Below, piece by piece: positions 17,308-26,324 of a stretch of 64,000 nucleotides of DNA. Below the pieces are notes generated by a model. That model made no database searches. It had not been told where the DNA came from and saw only the letters and a program-made list of their open reading frames with translations. Origin of the DNA: DATCRE01 sp964235605 (lineage in GTDB: Bacteria; Bacteroidota; Bacteroidia; Cytophagales; Cyclobacteriaceae). A program made the position numbers and the translations under genes. Location: assembly GCA_964235605.1 (NCBI GenBank), contig CAXSCR010000001.1:124001-188000 (forward strand), in the 5' to 3' direction. Position 1 is the stretch's first letter, and every line of letters starts with the position of its first letter.

Positions 17308-20300
17308 GTGGAGAATAACCAGTACGAGATGGGTGATGGAGTAGGAAGCATACACGGAAGGATTAAATCTTTTCAAAGAAAGTATTACCTCAATATTTTT
17401 ATTCGGGGAGGCATACTTTCTGTGTCTATTGTTTCTTTTTATTTTCTCTCTGCAGCTTTAATAGAACATAGCCTGTGGTTGAGTAATTGGGCCCGGTTTT
17501 TAATTCTATTTACTTTTTTCGGGCTAATTGTATATTGCTTTTTTCGGTTTTTAAAACTTCCTTTTCAGTGGTGGATAATTAAAAAGGGCTTAGGTGAGGA
17601 ACAAAGTGCAAAGATCATCGGTGATTCCTTACCAACAGTGAGAGACAGACTTGTTAATTTAATTCAGCTTTCCAGCACAACCTCGAAATCTGATCTGGCT
17701 TATGCTAGCATTCAACAAAAATCAAAAGAGTTAGAACCTTTCTCGTTCGATGCTATAATTGATTTGGGAAATAATACACGATATCTAAAGTATCTCGTTG
17801 TTCCATTTGTTATTCTAGTTTGCATTCTGTTTTTTAATCAGCATATAATAACTCAAAGCACCGAAAGGATAATTCACTTTAATCAACATTATACACCAAA
17901 AGCTCCTTTTAAATTTTTTATAGAGAACGAATCTTTAACCGCTTTTTATAACGAAGATTTTACTGTACGAATAAAACTTGAAGGAGGAGCATTGCCAGAA
18001 ACGGTTTATATAAATAATGGGCAGCGTGTAAAAATGGAGCGCATTGCAAATGGCCAGTTCTCATATACCATTGAAAATATTCAAAAAGGAATCAGTTTTC
18101 AGTTAGAAGGTGCTGGCTTTTATTCAGAGCCTTATGAACTTGTGGTTGTTAATCGTCCGGAGCTAACAAAGTTTAATATTGAATTAAAATACCCTAACTA
18201 TCTACAACGTAAAAACGAATCCCTTTCTAATGCTGGTAACTTGGAAATTCCGGAAGGTACTGTAGTAGAATGGCAGCTTAAAACGCTACATGCTGACGGC
18301 GCAAGCATACAATTTAGTAATGAAAAGCAGTCGATACCTTTTAAATCGTCTGATAATCAATTATTTACATTTAGTAAGGAATTAAAAAATCCAGATCAAT
18401 ATGAAATTGCTTTACAAAATGAAAAAAGTAAAAACAAAGAAAGAATAGCGTACCAAATCGATGTGATCAAAGACGCGTTTCCTAAAGTTGTCGTAAATAA
18501 TCTTCAAGATTCTATACTATACAAACGAGTAATTCTAGGGGGAGCTGTGACTGATGATTACGGTGTAAGCCAGCTTTCACTACATTTTAGAATTAGAAAT
18601 GAAAATCAAAAAGACGTTTTAAACAAGTCGGTAAATATTGGCGTCATTAAAAATCAAATTCAGCAGAACTTCTTTTACAATTGGTCAATTGATTCCCTCA
18701 AATTAAAACCCGGTGAGCAATTGGAATATTATCTACAAGTATGGGATAATGATGGCGTGAATGGAAGAAAATCAACTAAGTCAACTGTTTATACTTTTTC
18801 TCTTCCGTCAGAAGATAATCTTATTACAGAGATTGATAAATCAAGAACACAAACTGAAAGTAAGATTGATCAGAGTGTAAGCAAAGCAAATAAGCTTCAG
18901 GACCAAATTGAACAAGCTTATCAAAAACTGAAAGGAAAACAGAATTTAGATTGGCAGGATAAAAAAATGTTAGAAGATATTGTGCAACAAAAACAGAATC
19001 TTGATAACATGGTTGAGCAGTTGCAAGAGCAAAATAAATTACTTCAAGAAAAGAAAGAGGCTTTTACAGAGCAAGATGAACGTATTAAAGAGAAAGCAGA
19101 ACAAATTCAAAAGTTAATGAATGAGCTGTTGGATGAAGAGACAAAAAAGTTGTTTGAGGAATTACAAAAACTTTTAAAGGAAAATTCTGATGTATCTCAA
19201 ATTCAAAAGCTCCTAGACAAATTAAATCAAAACACCAGTAATCTTGAAAAGGAGTTGGATCGTATGCTTGAATTATTCAAACAGGTTGAATACGATACAA
19301 AGCTTGATATCGCCATTGAAAAATTAAAACAGCAAATTGAACAGCAGAAATCTCTACTTGACAAAACGGAATCTTTGGATAAAAACGGTAAAGACAAATC
19401 GCCTAATTCAGCGGACAAATCAAAGCTGGGAGAGGCTCCTAAATCAGAAGAAAAATCGCCAAAATCGGACTCTGAAAAGAGTGATGATCAAAAACCCGGT
19501 GAAAAGAGTGAACAGGGTAAAGGTAATGAGAAGCCAAACCAAGAATTAGCTAAAGAACAGGAGGAACTTAATAAAGATTTTGAAAAAACGTCAGAGAAAA
19601 TTGATGAATTAAAAAAGATGGGTGAAGAGTTGCAAAAAGATGATGAGCTCCCCTCCAAAGAAGAATCAGATGGTGTAAAAGAGGAACAAAAGGAAAGCAA
19701 AGAATCATTACAGCAAAATAAGTCTTCTAAAGCTAAGCAGAGCCAGCAGAAAGCGCTGAAGAAAATGAAAGACATGCAGCAGAAAATGGAGGGCATGCAG
19801 GGCGATATGGAAATGGATATGGATATGGAAAACTTGGAGTCGCTACGTCAAATTATTCATGGACTCATCAAGTTGTCGTTCGATCAGGAAAGTCTCATCA
19901 AAAATTTCTCCGACCTCCAACAAAATGATCCACAATTTATTGCGCTTGCACAACAGCAATTAAAGCTAAAAGATGATGCTAAAATATTGGAAGACAGCCT
20001 GTTAGCTGTCTCTAAGAAAGACGCTTTCATGGGCTCTTTTGTCACAAAAGAGATAGGTGAACTTAATAATCACCTAGATAAGGTTACTGATGCGAATCGC
20101 GAAAGGAAGAGACCCCAGGCCTCAAATGAAATGCAGTTAGCTATGACATCTATTAATAACCTGGCACTCATGTTAGATAATCATTATGATATGATGATGC
20201 AGATGATGGCTGACGGAAAACCGTCAATGAAAAAATCGAAGCAAAAGGGAAAGGGTAAGAAGCCAAGTTTAAGTGAAATGCAGCAACAATTGAATCAAAA

Positions 20301-20760
20301 GATTCAGGAATTAAAAAACAGCGGTAAAGGTGGTAGACAGCTTTCTGAAGAGCTGGCAGATATGGCAGCAGAACAAGAACGTATAAGAAAAGCGTTAAAG
20401 GAAATGCAAGAAAAAATAAAAAGTGAAGGTGGTATGCCTGGAGGTGATCTCCCCGCTAAGATGGAACAAACAGAAATGGATCTTGTCAATAAGCAGTTAA
20501 CAGATCAAATGATCAAAAGGCAAAAAGATATTTTGACACGTTTACTTGAAACCGAGAAATCTGCGAGAGAGCAAGATCAGGACGACGAACGGAAAGGTGA
20601 AACGGCCAAAGACTATGATAACGAAATTCCAAAGTCCTTTGAAGAGTATCTACGATTAAAAGAGAAAGAAGTTGAACTTTTAAAAACGGTTCCACCTAAA
20701 TTGTATCCATACTATAAAAAAGAAGTTAGTGAATATTTTAAGCGCATCGGCAATCAATAA
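17308..20760 (+). CDS. DUF4175-family large membrane-anchored coiled-coil protein
   Basis: A 1150-residue protein of the DUF4175 type. Hydrophobic segments near residues 30-55, 58-80 and 155-175 anchor it. A beta-rich extracytoplasmic region follows (about 190-500, ending YYLQVWDNDGV). Then comes a very long charged coiled coil (about 510-960) rich in Gln, Lys and Glu, with a Ser/Lys/Pro-rich linker near 690-740 and a Met-rich patch (MQGDMEMDMDMENL, about 830). Function is unknown. GTG 17308 is the first start after a stop; ATG 17329 is an alternative. It leads the ATPase-ybeY-mnmG cluster, the next gene beginning 9 bases later. The preceding 87 bases show nothing recognisable. Confidence 0.78.
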   Translation: MENNQYEMGDGVGSIHGRIKSFQRKYYLNIFIRGGILSVSIVSFYFLSAALIEHSLWLSNWARFLILFTFFGLIVYCFFRFLKLPFQWWIIKKGLGEEQSAKIIGDSLPTVRDRLVNLIQLSSTTSKSDLAYASIQQKSKELEPFSFDAIIDLGNNTRYLKYLVVPFVILVCILFFNQHIITQSTERIIHFNQHYTPKAPFKFFIENESLTAFYNEDFTVRIKLEGGALPETVYINNGQRVKMERIANGQFSYTIENIQKGISFQLEGAGFYSEPYELVVVNRPELTKFNIELKYPNYLQRKNESLSNAGNLEIPEGTVVEWQLKTLHADGASIQFSNEKQSIPFKSSDNQLFTFSKELKNPDQYEIALQNEKSKNKERIAYQIDVIKDAFPKVVVNNLQDSILYKRVILGGAVTDDYGVSQLSLHFRIRNENQKDVLNKSVNIGVIKNQIQQNFFYNWSIDSLKLKPGEQLEYYLQVWDNDGVNGRKSTKSTVYTFSLPSEDNLITEIDKSRTQTESKIDQSVSKANKLQDQIEQAYQKLKGKQNLDWQDKKMLEDIVQQKQNLDNMVEQLQEQNKLLQEKKEAFTEQDERIKEKAEQIQKLMNELLDEETKKLFEELQKLLKENSDVSQIQKLLDKLNQNTSNLEKELDRMLELFKQVEYDTKLDIAIEKLKQQIEQQKSLLDKTESLDKNGKDKSPNSADKSKLGEAPKSEEKSPKSDSEKSDDQKPGEKSEQGKGNEKPNQELAKEQEELNKDFEKTSEKIDELKKMGEELQKDDELPSKEESDGVKEEQKESKESLQQNKSSKAKQSQQKALKKMKDMQQKMEGMQGDMEMDMDMENLESLRQIIHGLIKLSFDQESLIKNFSDLQQNDPQFIALAQQQLKLKDDAKILEDSLLAVSKKDAFMGSFVTKEIGELNNHLDKVTDANRERKRPQASNEMQLAMTSINNLALMLDNHYDMMMQMMADGKPSMKKSKQKGKGKKPSLSEMQQQLNQKIQELKNSGKGGRQLSEELADMAAEQERIRKALKEMQEKIKSEGGMPGGDLPAKMEQTEMDLVNKQLTDQMIKRQKDILTRLLETEKSAREQDQDDERKGETAKDYDNEIPKSFEEYLRLKEKEVELLKTVPPKLYPYYKKEVSEYFKRIGNQ

Positions 20761-20769
20761 AAGTAAGTC

Positions 20770-21174
20770 ATGAATACCATAAACATTCAAATTCCGTCCA
20801 TTTCAGAAAATATTCGAATGATTGAAAGTTTCATTGATAATGCTAAAGAGAAGTTTCAATTAAATGATGACATCTATGGCAATATTATGATTGCTGTAAC
20901 AGAAGCCGTTAACAATGCAATTAAACATGGTAATGATAATGATAAATCTAAGAATGTATCCTTAAGCCTTTCAATGCAAGAAAGTATGATTCAATTTTTA
21001 ATTAAAGACGAAGGGCTTGGATTTGATTATGAAAATTTATCAGATCCAACATCACCAGAAAATGTCGAAAAAATTGGTGGCCGTGGTATTTTCTTAATGA
21101 AACATCTTTCTGATGAAGTGGAGTTTAAAGAGAAAGGCAAGATTGTTAAGTTGAGCTTTTACATAAATGATTAA
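20770..21174 (+). CDS. RsbW-like GHKL ATP-binding protein (anti-sigma factor type)
   Basis: A stand-alone GHKL (HATPase_c_2) domain of 134 residues, like the anti-sigma kinases RsbW and SpoIIAB. The N box is AVTEAVNNAIKHGN (about residues 43-56), the G1 box DEGLGFD (about 78-84) and the G2 box GGRGIFLMKHL (about 99-109). Such proteins usually phosphorylate an anti-sigma-antagonist or hold a sigma factor, but no STAS partner, PP2C phosphatase or alternative sigma gene is next to it. Its stop overlaps the ybeY start as TAATG. Its place between DUF4175 and ybeY is, as I recall, conserved in Bacteroidota. Confidence 0.85.
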   Translation: MNTINIQIPSISENIRMIESFIDNAKEKFQLNDDIYGNIMIAVTEAVNNAIKHGNDNDKSKNVSLSLSMQESMIQFLIKDEGLGFDYENLSDPTSPENVEKIGGRGIFLMKHLSDEVEFKEKGKIVKLSFYIND

Positions 21175-21596
21175 TGGCATCAATTAATTATTTTTCAGAA
21201 GAAATATCTTTCACATTACCACATCCTCGTAAAACCTCCAATTGGATTAAACAGTCTCTTAAGCAAGAAAATAAGAATCTGAAACTACTCAATTTTATCT
21301 TCTGCTCTGATCTATACTTAAGAAATATTAATATTGAATACTTAGGTCATCAAACTTTTACAGATATAGTGACTTTTGATCAAAGCTTAGATAAGAAGGC
21401 TATTGAGGGCGATATATACATTAGTATTGAGCGAATTATTGATAACTCTGAAATGTTTAAAACAACATTTGACGAAGAACTTCACAGAGTAATAATACAT
21501 GGAGTTCTCCATTTAATTGGTTATGCGGATAAGAATAAGACCGCTAAAGCATTAATGCGAAAAAAAGAAGATGCTTATCTATCTTTGCGCACATAG
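21174..21596 (+). CDS. ybeY: Endoribonuclease YbeY (rRNA maturation)
   Basis: YbeY is a metal-dependent RNase that matures the 3' end of 16S rRNA and helps ribosome quality control. The 140 residues include TDIVTFDQS and GDIYISIERI, both typical. The metal motif is HGVLHLIGYADK: His109 and His113 are present, but the third ligand of the usual HxxxHxxxxxH is replaced by Asp119. This substitution appears usual for Bacteroidota. The start overlaps the previous stop by one base. A parS site overlaps the stop codon. Confidence 0.93.
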   Translation: MASINYFSEEISFTLPHPRKTSNWIKQSLKQENKNLKLLNFIFCSDLYLRNINIEYLGHQTFTDIVTFDQSLDKKAIEGDIYISIERIIDNSEMFKTTFDEELHRVIIHGVLHLIGYADKNKTAKALMRKKEDAYLSLRT

Positions 21597-21610
21597 TTCC
21601 ACGTGAAACA
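21595..21610. other. parS centromere-like site 1
   Basis: AGTTCCACGTGAAACA matches the 16-bp ParB-binding site TGTTCCACGTGAAACA known from Bacillus at 15 of 16 positions, the first base differing. It has the CACGTG core and outer palindrome of parS. It overlaps the ybeY stop codon. ParB (Spo0J) binds such sites, spreads, and loads SMC to segregate origins. The parA and parB genes are not in the window. Confidence 0.83.
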
Positions 21611-21628
21611 AATATTATCTGATCTATA

Positions 21629-21644
21629 AGTTCCACGTGAAACA
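21629..21644. other. parS centromere-like site 2
   Basis: An exact second copy of AGTTCCACGTGAAACA, 34 bases after the first and 17 bases before the mnmG start codon. Two identical 16-mers this close, both 15/16 to parS, cannot reasonably be chance. ParB bound here could also block transcription into mnmG, which is inference. Confidence 0.83.
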
Positions 21645-21661
21645 TAAATAAACAAAAGAGA

Positions 21662-23524
21662 ATGTTTACTGAATATGATGTAATAGTTGTAGGGGCAGGT
21701 CATGCTGGGTGCGAAGCGGCTGCTGCAGCTGCTAATATGGGCTCAAAGGTTATGCTTGTAACGATGAACATGAATACAATCGCGCAAATGTCTTGCAACC
21801 CGGCAATGGGAGGTGTGGCAAAAGGGCAAATAGTGCGTGAAATTGATGCTCTCGGCGGAATTTCTGGCATCATATCAGACAAATCAATGATCCAATTTAG
21901 GATGCTGAACAAGTCTAAAGGTCCGGCCATGTGGAGTCCTAGAACTCAAAATGATAGAATGCGCTTTGCTGAGGAGTGGAGATTAACACTGGAATCCATT
22001 AAAAATATCGATTTTTGGCAAGAAATGATCTCTGGGCTACTAATAAAGGATAGAACAGTTGTAGGCGTAAAGACAAATCTTGGAATTGATATAAAAGCAA
22101 AGGCTGTAGTGCTAACTAACGGAACGTTTCTTAATGGAAAAATCCATATTGGAGAGAAAAGCTTTGGTGGTGGCAGAACGGCGGAAAAGGCTGCAACTGG
22201 TATCACTGAACAATTAATAACCCTCGGTTTCGAATCAGGTAGGATGAAAACTGGCACGCCACCGAGAATAGACGGCAGGAGTCTTAATTATTCTAAAATG
22301 GAAGAACAGCTTGGAGATGAAGTGCCAGGCAAGTTCTCTTATACCAATACAAAACCTTTGGAAAAACAACGCAGTTGTTGGATAACATATACTAATGAAG
22401 AGGTCCATGCTGAGTTAAGAAAAGGGTTTGATAAGTCTCCTATGTTCCAGGGACGAATAAAAGGTCTCGGTCCAAGATACTGCCCATCTGTTGAAGATAA
22501 AATCAACAGATTTGCAGAAAGAGAACGCCATCAAATATTTGTTGAACCTGAGGGCTGGACAACAGTAGAAATTTATGTCAATGGTTTTTCTACGTCCTTG
22601 CCAGAAGATGTCCAATATAGGGCATTAACAAAAATTCCTGGTTTTGAAAATGCTAAAATGTTTAGGCCAGGTTACGCAATAGAATACGATTATTTCCCGC
22701 CAACTCAGCTTAAAATGAGTCTTGAAACACACCTTTTACAAAATCTGTTTTTTGCGGGTCAAATCAATGGAACCACCGGATATGAAGAGGCGGCTTGTCA
22801 GGGCCTTATGGCTGGTATAAATGCACATAATAAAGCCCATGATAAAGCTCCTTTTATACTCAAAAGATCGGAAGCTTATATCGGCGTATTAGTGGATGAT
22901 CTAATTAATAAAGGAACACAGGAACCTTACAGGATGTTTACTTCGAGAGCAGAGTATAGAATTCTACTTCGTCAGGATAACGCCGATCTTAGACTAACGC
23001 ATTTAGGTCATAAAATAGGTTTAGCTGATAATAATAGACTGGAAAACGTAAACAATAAAAAAGCACAAATACAATTAGTTATTTCAGAATTGAAAAAAGC
23101 TAAAGTTGATCCTGTGTTAATAAATAAAGAATTAGCTTCTTTAAACACATCAGCAATAAATGAAAAAGTAACTGCTGCGCATCTGCTAAAAAGACCTCAA
23201 ATTGGAATGGAAGATTTAAAAAATTTAAATGCGGGCTTGAAATTAAAGCTAGATAAATATACTATTGAAGTATTAGAACAAGCTGAAATCCTGATTAAGT
23301 ATGAAAGCTACATTGATAGAGAACAAAAAGTAGCTGAGAAAATTGGTGGCCTAGAAGACTACAAGTTAAAACCTGACTTTGAATACGATAGAGTAAAAGC
23401 ACTTTCGTCTGAAGGTCGTGAGAAATTAAAGAAAGTAAAACCAGAAACAATTGGTCAAGCTTCAAGAATAAGCGGTGTTTCACCTTCCGATATTTCTGTT
23501 CTCTCCATCTACCTTGGTAAATAA
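21662..23524 (+). CDS. mnmG: tRNA uridine-5-carboxymethylaminomethyl(34) synthesis protein MnmG
   Basis: MnmG (GidA) works with MnmE to add carboxymethylaminomethyl groups to U34 of certain tRNAs, using FAD and folate. The 620-residue protein begins with the FAD-binding VVGAGHAGCEAAAAAANMG and has the family signatures MSCNPAMGGVAKGQIVREID, LTNGTFLNGKIHIG and GRMKTGTPPRIDGRS, with the insertion-domain-to-C-terminal helical end EGREKLKKVKPETIGQASRI. gidA is a classical neighbour of the replication origin in many bacteria, in line with the parS pair just upstream. The stop overlaps the next start (TAATG). Confidence 0.97.
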   Translation: MFTEYDVIVVGAGHAGCEAAAAAANMGSKVMLVTMNMNTIAQMSCNPAMGGVAKGQIVREIDALGGISGIISDKSMIQFRMLNKSKGPAMWSPRTQNDRMRFAEEWRLTLESIKNIDFWQEMISGLLIKDRTVVGVKTNLGIDIKAKAVVLTNGTFLNGKIHIGEKSFGGGRTAEKAATGITEQLITLGFESGRMKTGTPPRIDGRSLNYSKMEEQLGDEVPGKFSYTNTKPLEKQRSCWITYTNEEVHAELRKGFDKSPMFQGRIKGLGPRYCPSVEDKINRFAERERHQIFVEPEGWTTVEIYVNGFSTSLPEDVQYRALTKIPGFENAKMFRPGYAIEYDYFPPTQLKMSLETHLLQNLFFAGQINGTTGYEEAACQGLMAGINAHNKAHDKAPFILKRSEAYIGVLVDDLINKGTQEPYRMFTSRAEYRILLRQDNADLRLTHLGHKIGLADNNRLENVNNKKAQIQLVISELKKAKVDPVLINKELASLNTSAINEKVTAAHLLKRPQIGMEDLKNLNAGLKLKLDKYTIEVLEQAEILIKYESYIDREQKVAEKIGGLEDYKLKPDFEYDRVKALSSEGREKLKKVKPETIGQASRISGVSPSDISVLSIYLGK

Positions 23525-24408
23525 TGGAAGAAGTAAAAAGCTGCCCAGTATGCAATGGGACAATCTTCAAAGACTACTTGCACTGTACAGACTATACTGT
23601 TTCACATGAAATATTTCATTTAAAATCATGTACGTGCGAACTGATTATAACAAGCCCAAGGCCTGATAATCAAACTATTGGAAATTACTATTTGTCAGAT
23701 GACTATATCTCACATTCAAATAAGGCAGAAACACTTATTGATAAGATCTACTTACTTGCTAGAAAATATACTTTAAAACAAAAGCTAAATTTAATTTCAG
23801 TTTATAATGCCAACCCAGGTAAACTTTTAGATTTTGGTTGTGGAACGGGAGAATTTCTGCGTACATGTAAAAGCGCAGGTTGGCGAGTATCTGGCGTAGA
23901 GCCATCGGCAATTGCTAGAACAAAAGCAATTGAAAATACAAACGAAAACATAGTTGCATCTTTTACTCAACTAACAGATAATCAATTTGATATAATCACG
24001 CTATGGCATGTTCTGGAGCACGTGCCAGATTTAAATGACACATTGCAAGTTTTGGCGAGCCGGTTGAATCAAAGTGGAACAATCTGTATTGCTGTTCCGA
24101 ATTATAAAAGTTACGATGCATCACGATATCATGAGCATTGGGCAGCCTATGATGTTCCAAGACATCTTTGGCATTTCTCTCCATCTAGCATGGAAAAACT
24201 ATTGGCTAGAAATTCGCTTAGACTGGTTGATATCAAGCCAATGAAATTAGATTCATTTTATGTAAGTATGTTAAGCGAAAAATATAAAAACGGAAAAAAA
24301 AATACGCCGAAAGGTATGAGAAGCGCATTCTTAAACGGGCTTCGTTCAAATTTTAAAGGCAAGAGTACGGGTAATTATTCAAGTCTAATTTATATAGCAC
24401 AAAAATGA
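23524..24408 (+). CDS. Class I SAM-dependent methyltransferase with N-terminal zinc ribbon
   Basis: The 294 residues start with a cysteine cluster (CPVC at residues 8-11, then C at 20 and CTC near 36) resembling the zinc-binding head of Methyltransf_13-type enzymes. The SAM-binding motif is LLDFGCGTGEFLRT (about residues 100-113), followed by VEPS and WHVLEHVPD. The substrate is unknown; relatives methylate sugars, quinone precursors or proteins. It is coupled to mnmG (TAATG overlap) and to the next lipoprotein gene (ATGA overlap). Its early coding sequence contains a degenerate parS-like palindrome at 23598-23613. Confidence 0.85.
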   Translation: MEEVKSCPVCNGTIFKDYLHCTDYTVSHEIFHLKSCTCELIITSPRPDNQTIGNYYLSDDYISHSNKAETLIDKIYLLARKYTLKQKLNLISVYNANPGKLLDFGCGTGEFLRTCKSAGWRVSGVEPSAIARTKAIENTNENIVASFTQLTDNQFDIITLWHVLEHVPDLNDTLQVLASRLNQSGTICIAVPNYKSYDASRYHEHWAAYDVPRHLWHFSPSSMEKLLARNSLRLVDIKPMKLDSFYVSMLSEKYKNGKKNTPKGMRSAFLNGLRSNFKGKSTGNYSSLIYIAQK

Positions 24409-26066
24409 GTTTGCGAACTATTACTTGCTTCTTAATCTATATATTGTTTTGCGTTTCTTGTGCTAAACAAGGTTCTCCAACTGGAGGTCCGAAAGACAGC
24501 ATTCCACCAGTTCTTGTAAGGTCTTATCCATTACAAAAACAATTGAACTTCAAGGATAAACAAATAGACTTAACATTTTCGGAAATAATAGCCTTAAACA
24601 ATCCTAGAGAACAAATCATAATCACCCCAACTATAGGAAAAGATTACAAAGTCAAAGCAAAAAAAAAGTCAGTAACAATTGAATTTGACAATGCCTTCGC
24701 TGATAGCACTACCTACACAATAAACTTTAGGGAATCAATTCAGGATATCACTGAGAAGAACGCTGCCGTTAATCTAAAACTTGCCTTTAGCACCGGACCT
24801 TACATCGATTCCTTATCAGTACAAGGTAAAGTATACGATATATTAACTGGTAAAGAGTTAAAAGAAATAACCATTGCGCTTAGTCCTAAGACCGATACCT
24901 TCAATATCTTCAAGCACAAACCTAACTATATAGCAAAGACAAATGATAAAGGTCAATTCAGAATGGAAAATATCAAAGCGGGTAGCTATTTTATCTACGC
25001 CTTAGATGACAAGAACAATAACTTAGTAGTTGATAGTAAAACTGAATCTTATGGCTACCTGTCACAAGCTATAAAGATTAACGAAAATATCAAAAATATA
25101 TCCATACCAACATTAAGGTTAGATTCAAGAACATTAAAATTGACAAGCGCAAGATCGTACAGCAACTACTTCAACATAAAAACTACTAAAAATTTAATAG
25201 CTTATAAGATTAAAGCAGATACGCTCATAACTTCTTCTTTCGGAGAAGATCAATCTAACATTAAAATTTATAACACTTTTAATAGTCTAGACAGTGTAAA
25301 AATCCATTTAATCGGTTACGACAGCATTTATAATAAGTTGGACACAACACTCTATGCTAAATTCATTAAGCGAAAAGGCGATCTCGAAAAATTTAAAATG
25401 ACCATCTCTGAACCGAAAGTAGAAGCAAATAAAGGAATACTTAGATTTGATTTGGATTATAATAAGCCGTTATACATAGCAAACTACGATAGCATTTTCT
25501 ATACAATAGATTCACTAAACGTAATACGATTTACATCAGCAGACTTTGCATGGGATTCTGTCAATACCAAAGCATCATTCGAAAAGACGATAGATAAAAA
25601 ATTACTTGTTAAAAAAGATGAAACTAAAACAAAATCGAAGGCAAAAGTTTCAAGCAAAGTAGAAAACACATTAACCATAGGCAAAGGCTTCCTAATTAGC
25701 ATTGATCGAGACAGCTCAAGTAGGATTGAAGAAAAGGTAAAAATATTAAGGGAGGAAGACACGGCCGTCTTAATGGTTAAAGTAAAAACAACAGAGCCAA
25801 ATTTCATTGTTGAACTAATAGATAAAAACAATAAAATTATTCATTCCATCAAAAATACTAACGATTACAAGATTGAAAATCTACTGCCAACCTCATACTT
25901 CCTAAAGCTTATTATCGATAAAAATAACAACGGAAAGTGGGATGCCGGCAACTACTTCAAAAACGAAGAACCCGAGACTATTACATTTTACAAATCAGAA
26001 AAAGGCGACAAAGGCATCTATTTAAAAGCAAATTGGGAAGTAGGTCCATTGTTGATAACATTCTAA
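24405..26066 (+). CDS. Ig-like (Big_5) domain lipoprotein
   Basis: A 553-residue exported lipoprotein. The signal ends in a lipobox FCVSC, and the mature start CAKQGSPTGGPKDSIPP is a hallmark of this Bacteroidota family. A Big_5 Ig-like domain spans about residues 37-135 (LTFSEIIAL, then TYTINFRESIQD). A CarboxypepD_reg-like or beta-barrel segment follows (GQFRMENIKAGSYFIYALDD, about 190), and a related one is near the end (NLLPTSYFLKLIIDKNNNGK). The function is unknown; it is probably a cell-surface structural protein. It starts inside the methyltransferase stop (ATGA). Its last codons already contain a DnaA-box-like TGTTGATAA. Confidence 0.78.
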   Translation: MSLRTITCFLIYILFCVSCAKQGSPTGGPKDSIPPVLVRSYPLQKQLNFKDKQIDLTFSEIIALNNPREQIIITPTIGKDYKVKAKKKSVTIEFDNAFADSTTYTINFRESIQDITEKNAAVNLKLAFSTGPYIDSLSVQGKVYDILTGKELKEITIALSPKTDTFNIFKHKPNYIAKTNDKGQFRMENIKAGSYFIYALDDKNNNLVVDSKTESYGYLSQAIKINENIKNISIPTLRLDSRTLKLTSARSYSNYFNIKTTKNLIAYKIKADTLITSSFGEDQSNIKIYNTFNSLDSVKIHLIGYDSIYNKLDTTLYAKFIKRKGDLEKFKMTISEPKVEANKGILRFDLDYNKPLYIANYDSIFYTIDSLNVIRFTSADFAWDSVNTKASFEKTIDKKLLVKKDETKTKSKAKVSSKVENTLTIGKGFLISIDRDSSSRIEEKVKILREEDTAVLMVKVKTTEPNFIVELIDKNNKIIHSIKNTNDYKIENLLPTSYFLKLIIDKNNNGKWDAGNYFKNEEPETITFYKSEKGDKGIYLKANWEVGPLLITF

Positions 26067-26324
26067 CTGATTGTTGATAACCAGTCTTTTTAAACCTTAA
26101 AAAGGTTGAAAAACGTTAAGTGAATAAAAGACCTATATAGTTTGTTGAAAGAAATGTACTTACCAACATACACACGCAACACTTTCTATACACAATAAAG
26201 TTATCCACTCAAATTAACATTGTTGATAAGTTCATAACAGATTGATCACAATAAACTTATAACATAAAATAATTCTACATAAATTCAACATTGATAAAAA
26301 ACTAAGAGTTATCCACAATTACAC
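26067..26324. other. AT-rich intergenic region with DnaA-box-like 9-mers (oriC candidate A)
   Basis: This 258-bp gap has a perfect DnaA box TTATCCACA (26309-26317), a one-mismatch box TTATCCACT (26201-26209), and the inverted one-mismatch box TGTTGATAA at 26072-26080 and 26221-26229, with one more just inside the preceding gene (26050-26058). Between 26230 and 26300 the sequence is very AT-rich and could unwind. It lies 4.4 kb from the parS pair. It could also be just the promoter region of the TPR gene. Confidence 0.45.

Noticed and set aside
23598..23613. TGTTTCACATGAAATA, a third parS-like palindrome
   Set aside because: It is 14/16 to TGTTTCACGTGAAACA but the central CACGTG is broken, and it lies within coding sequence. 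It could be a weak ParB site but I do not call it.
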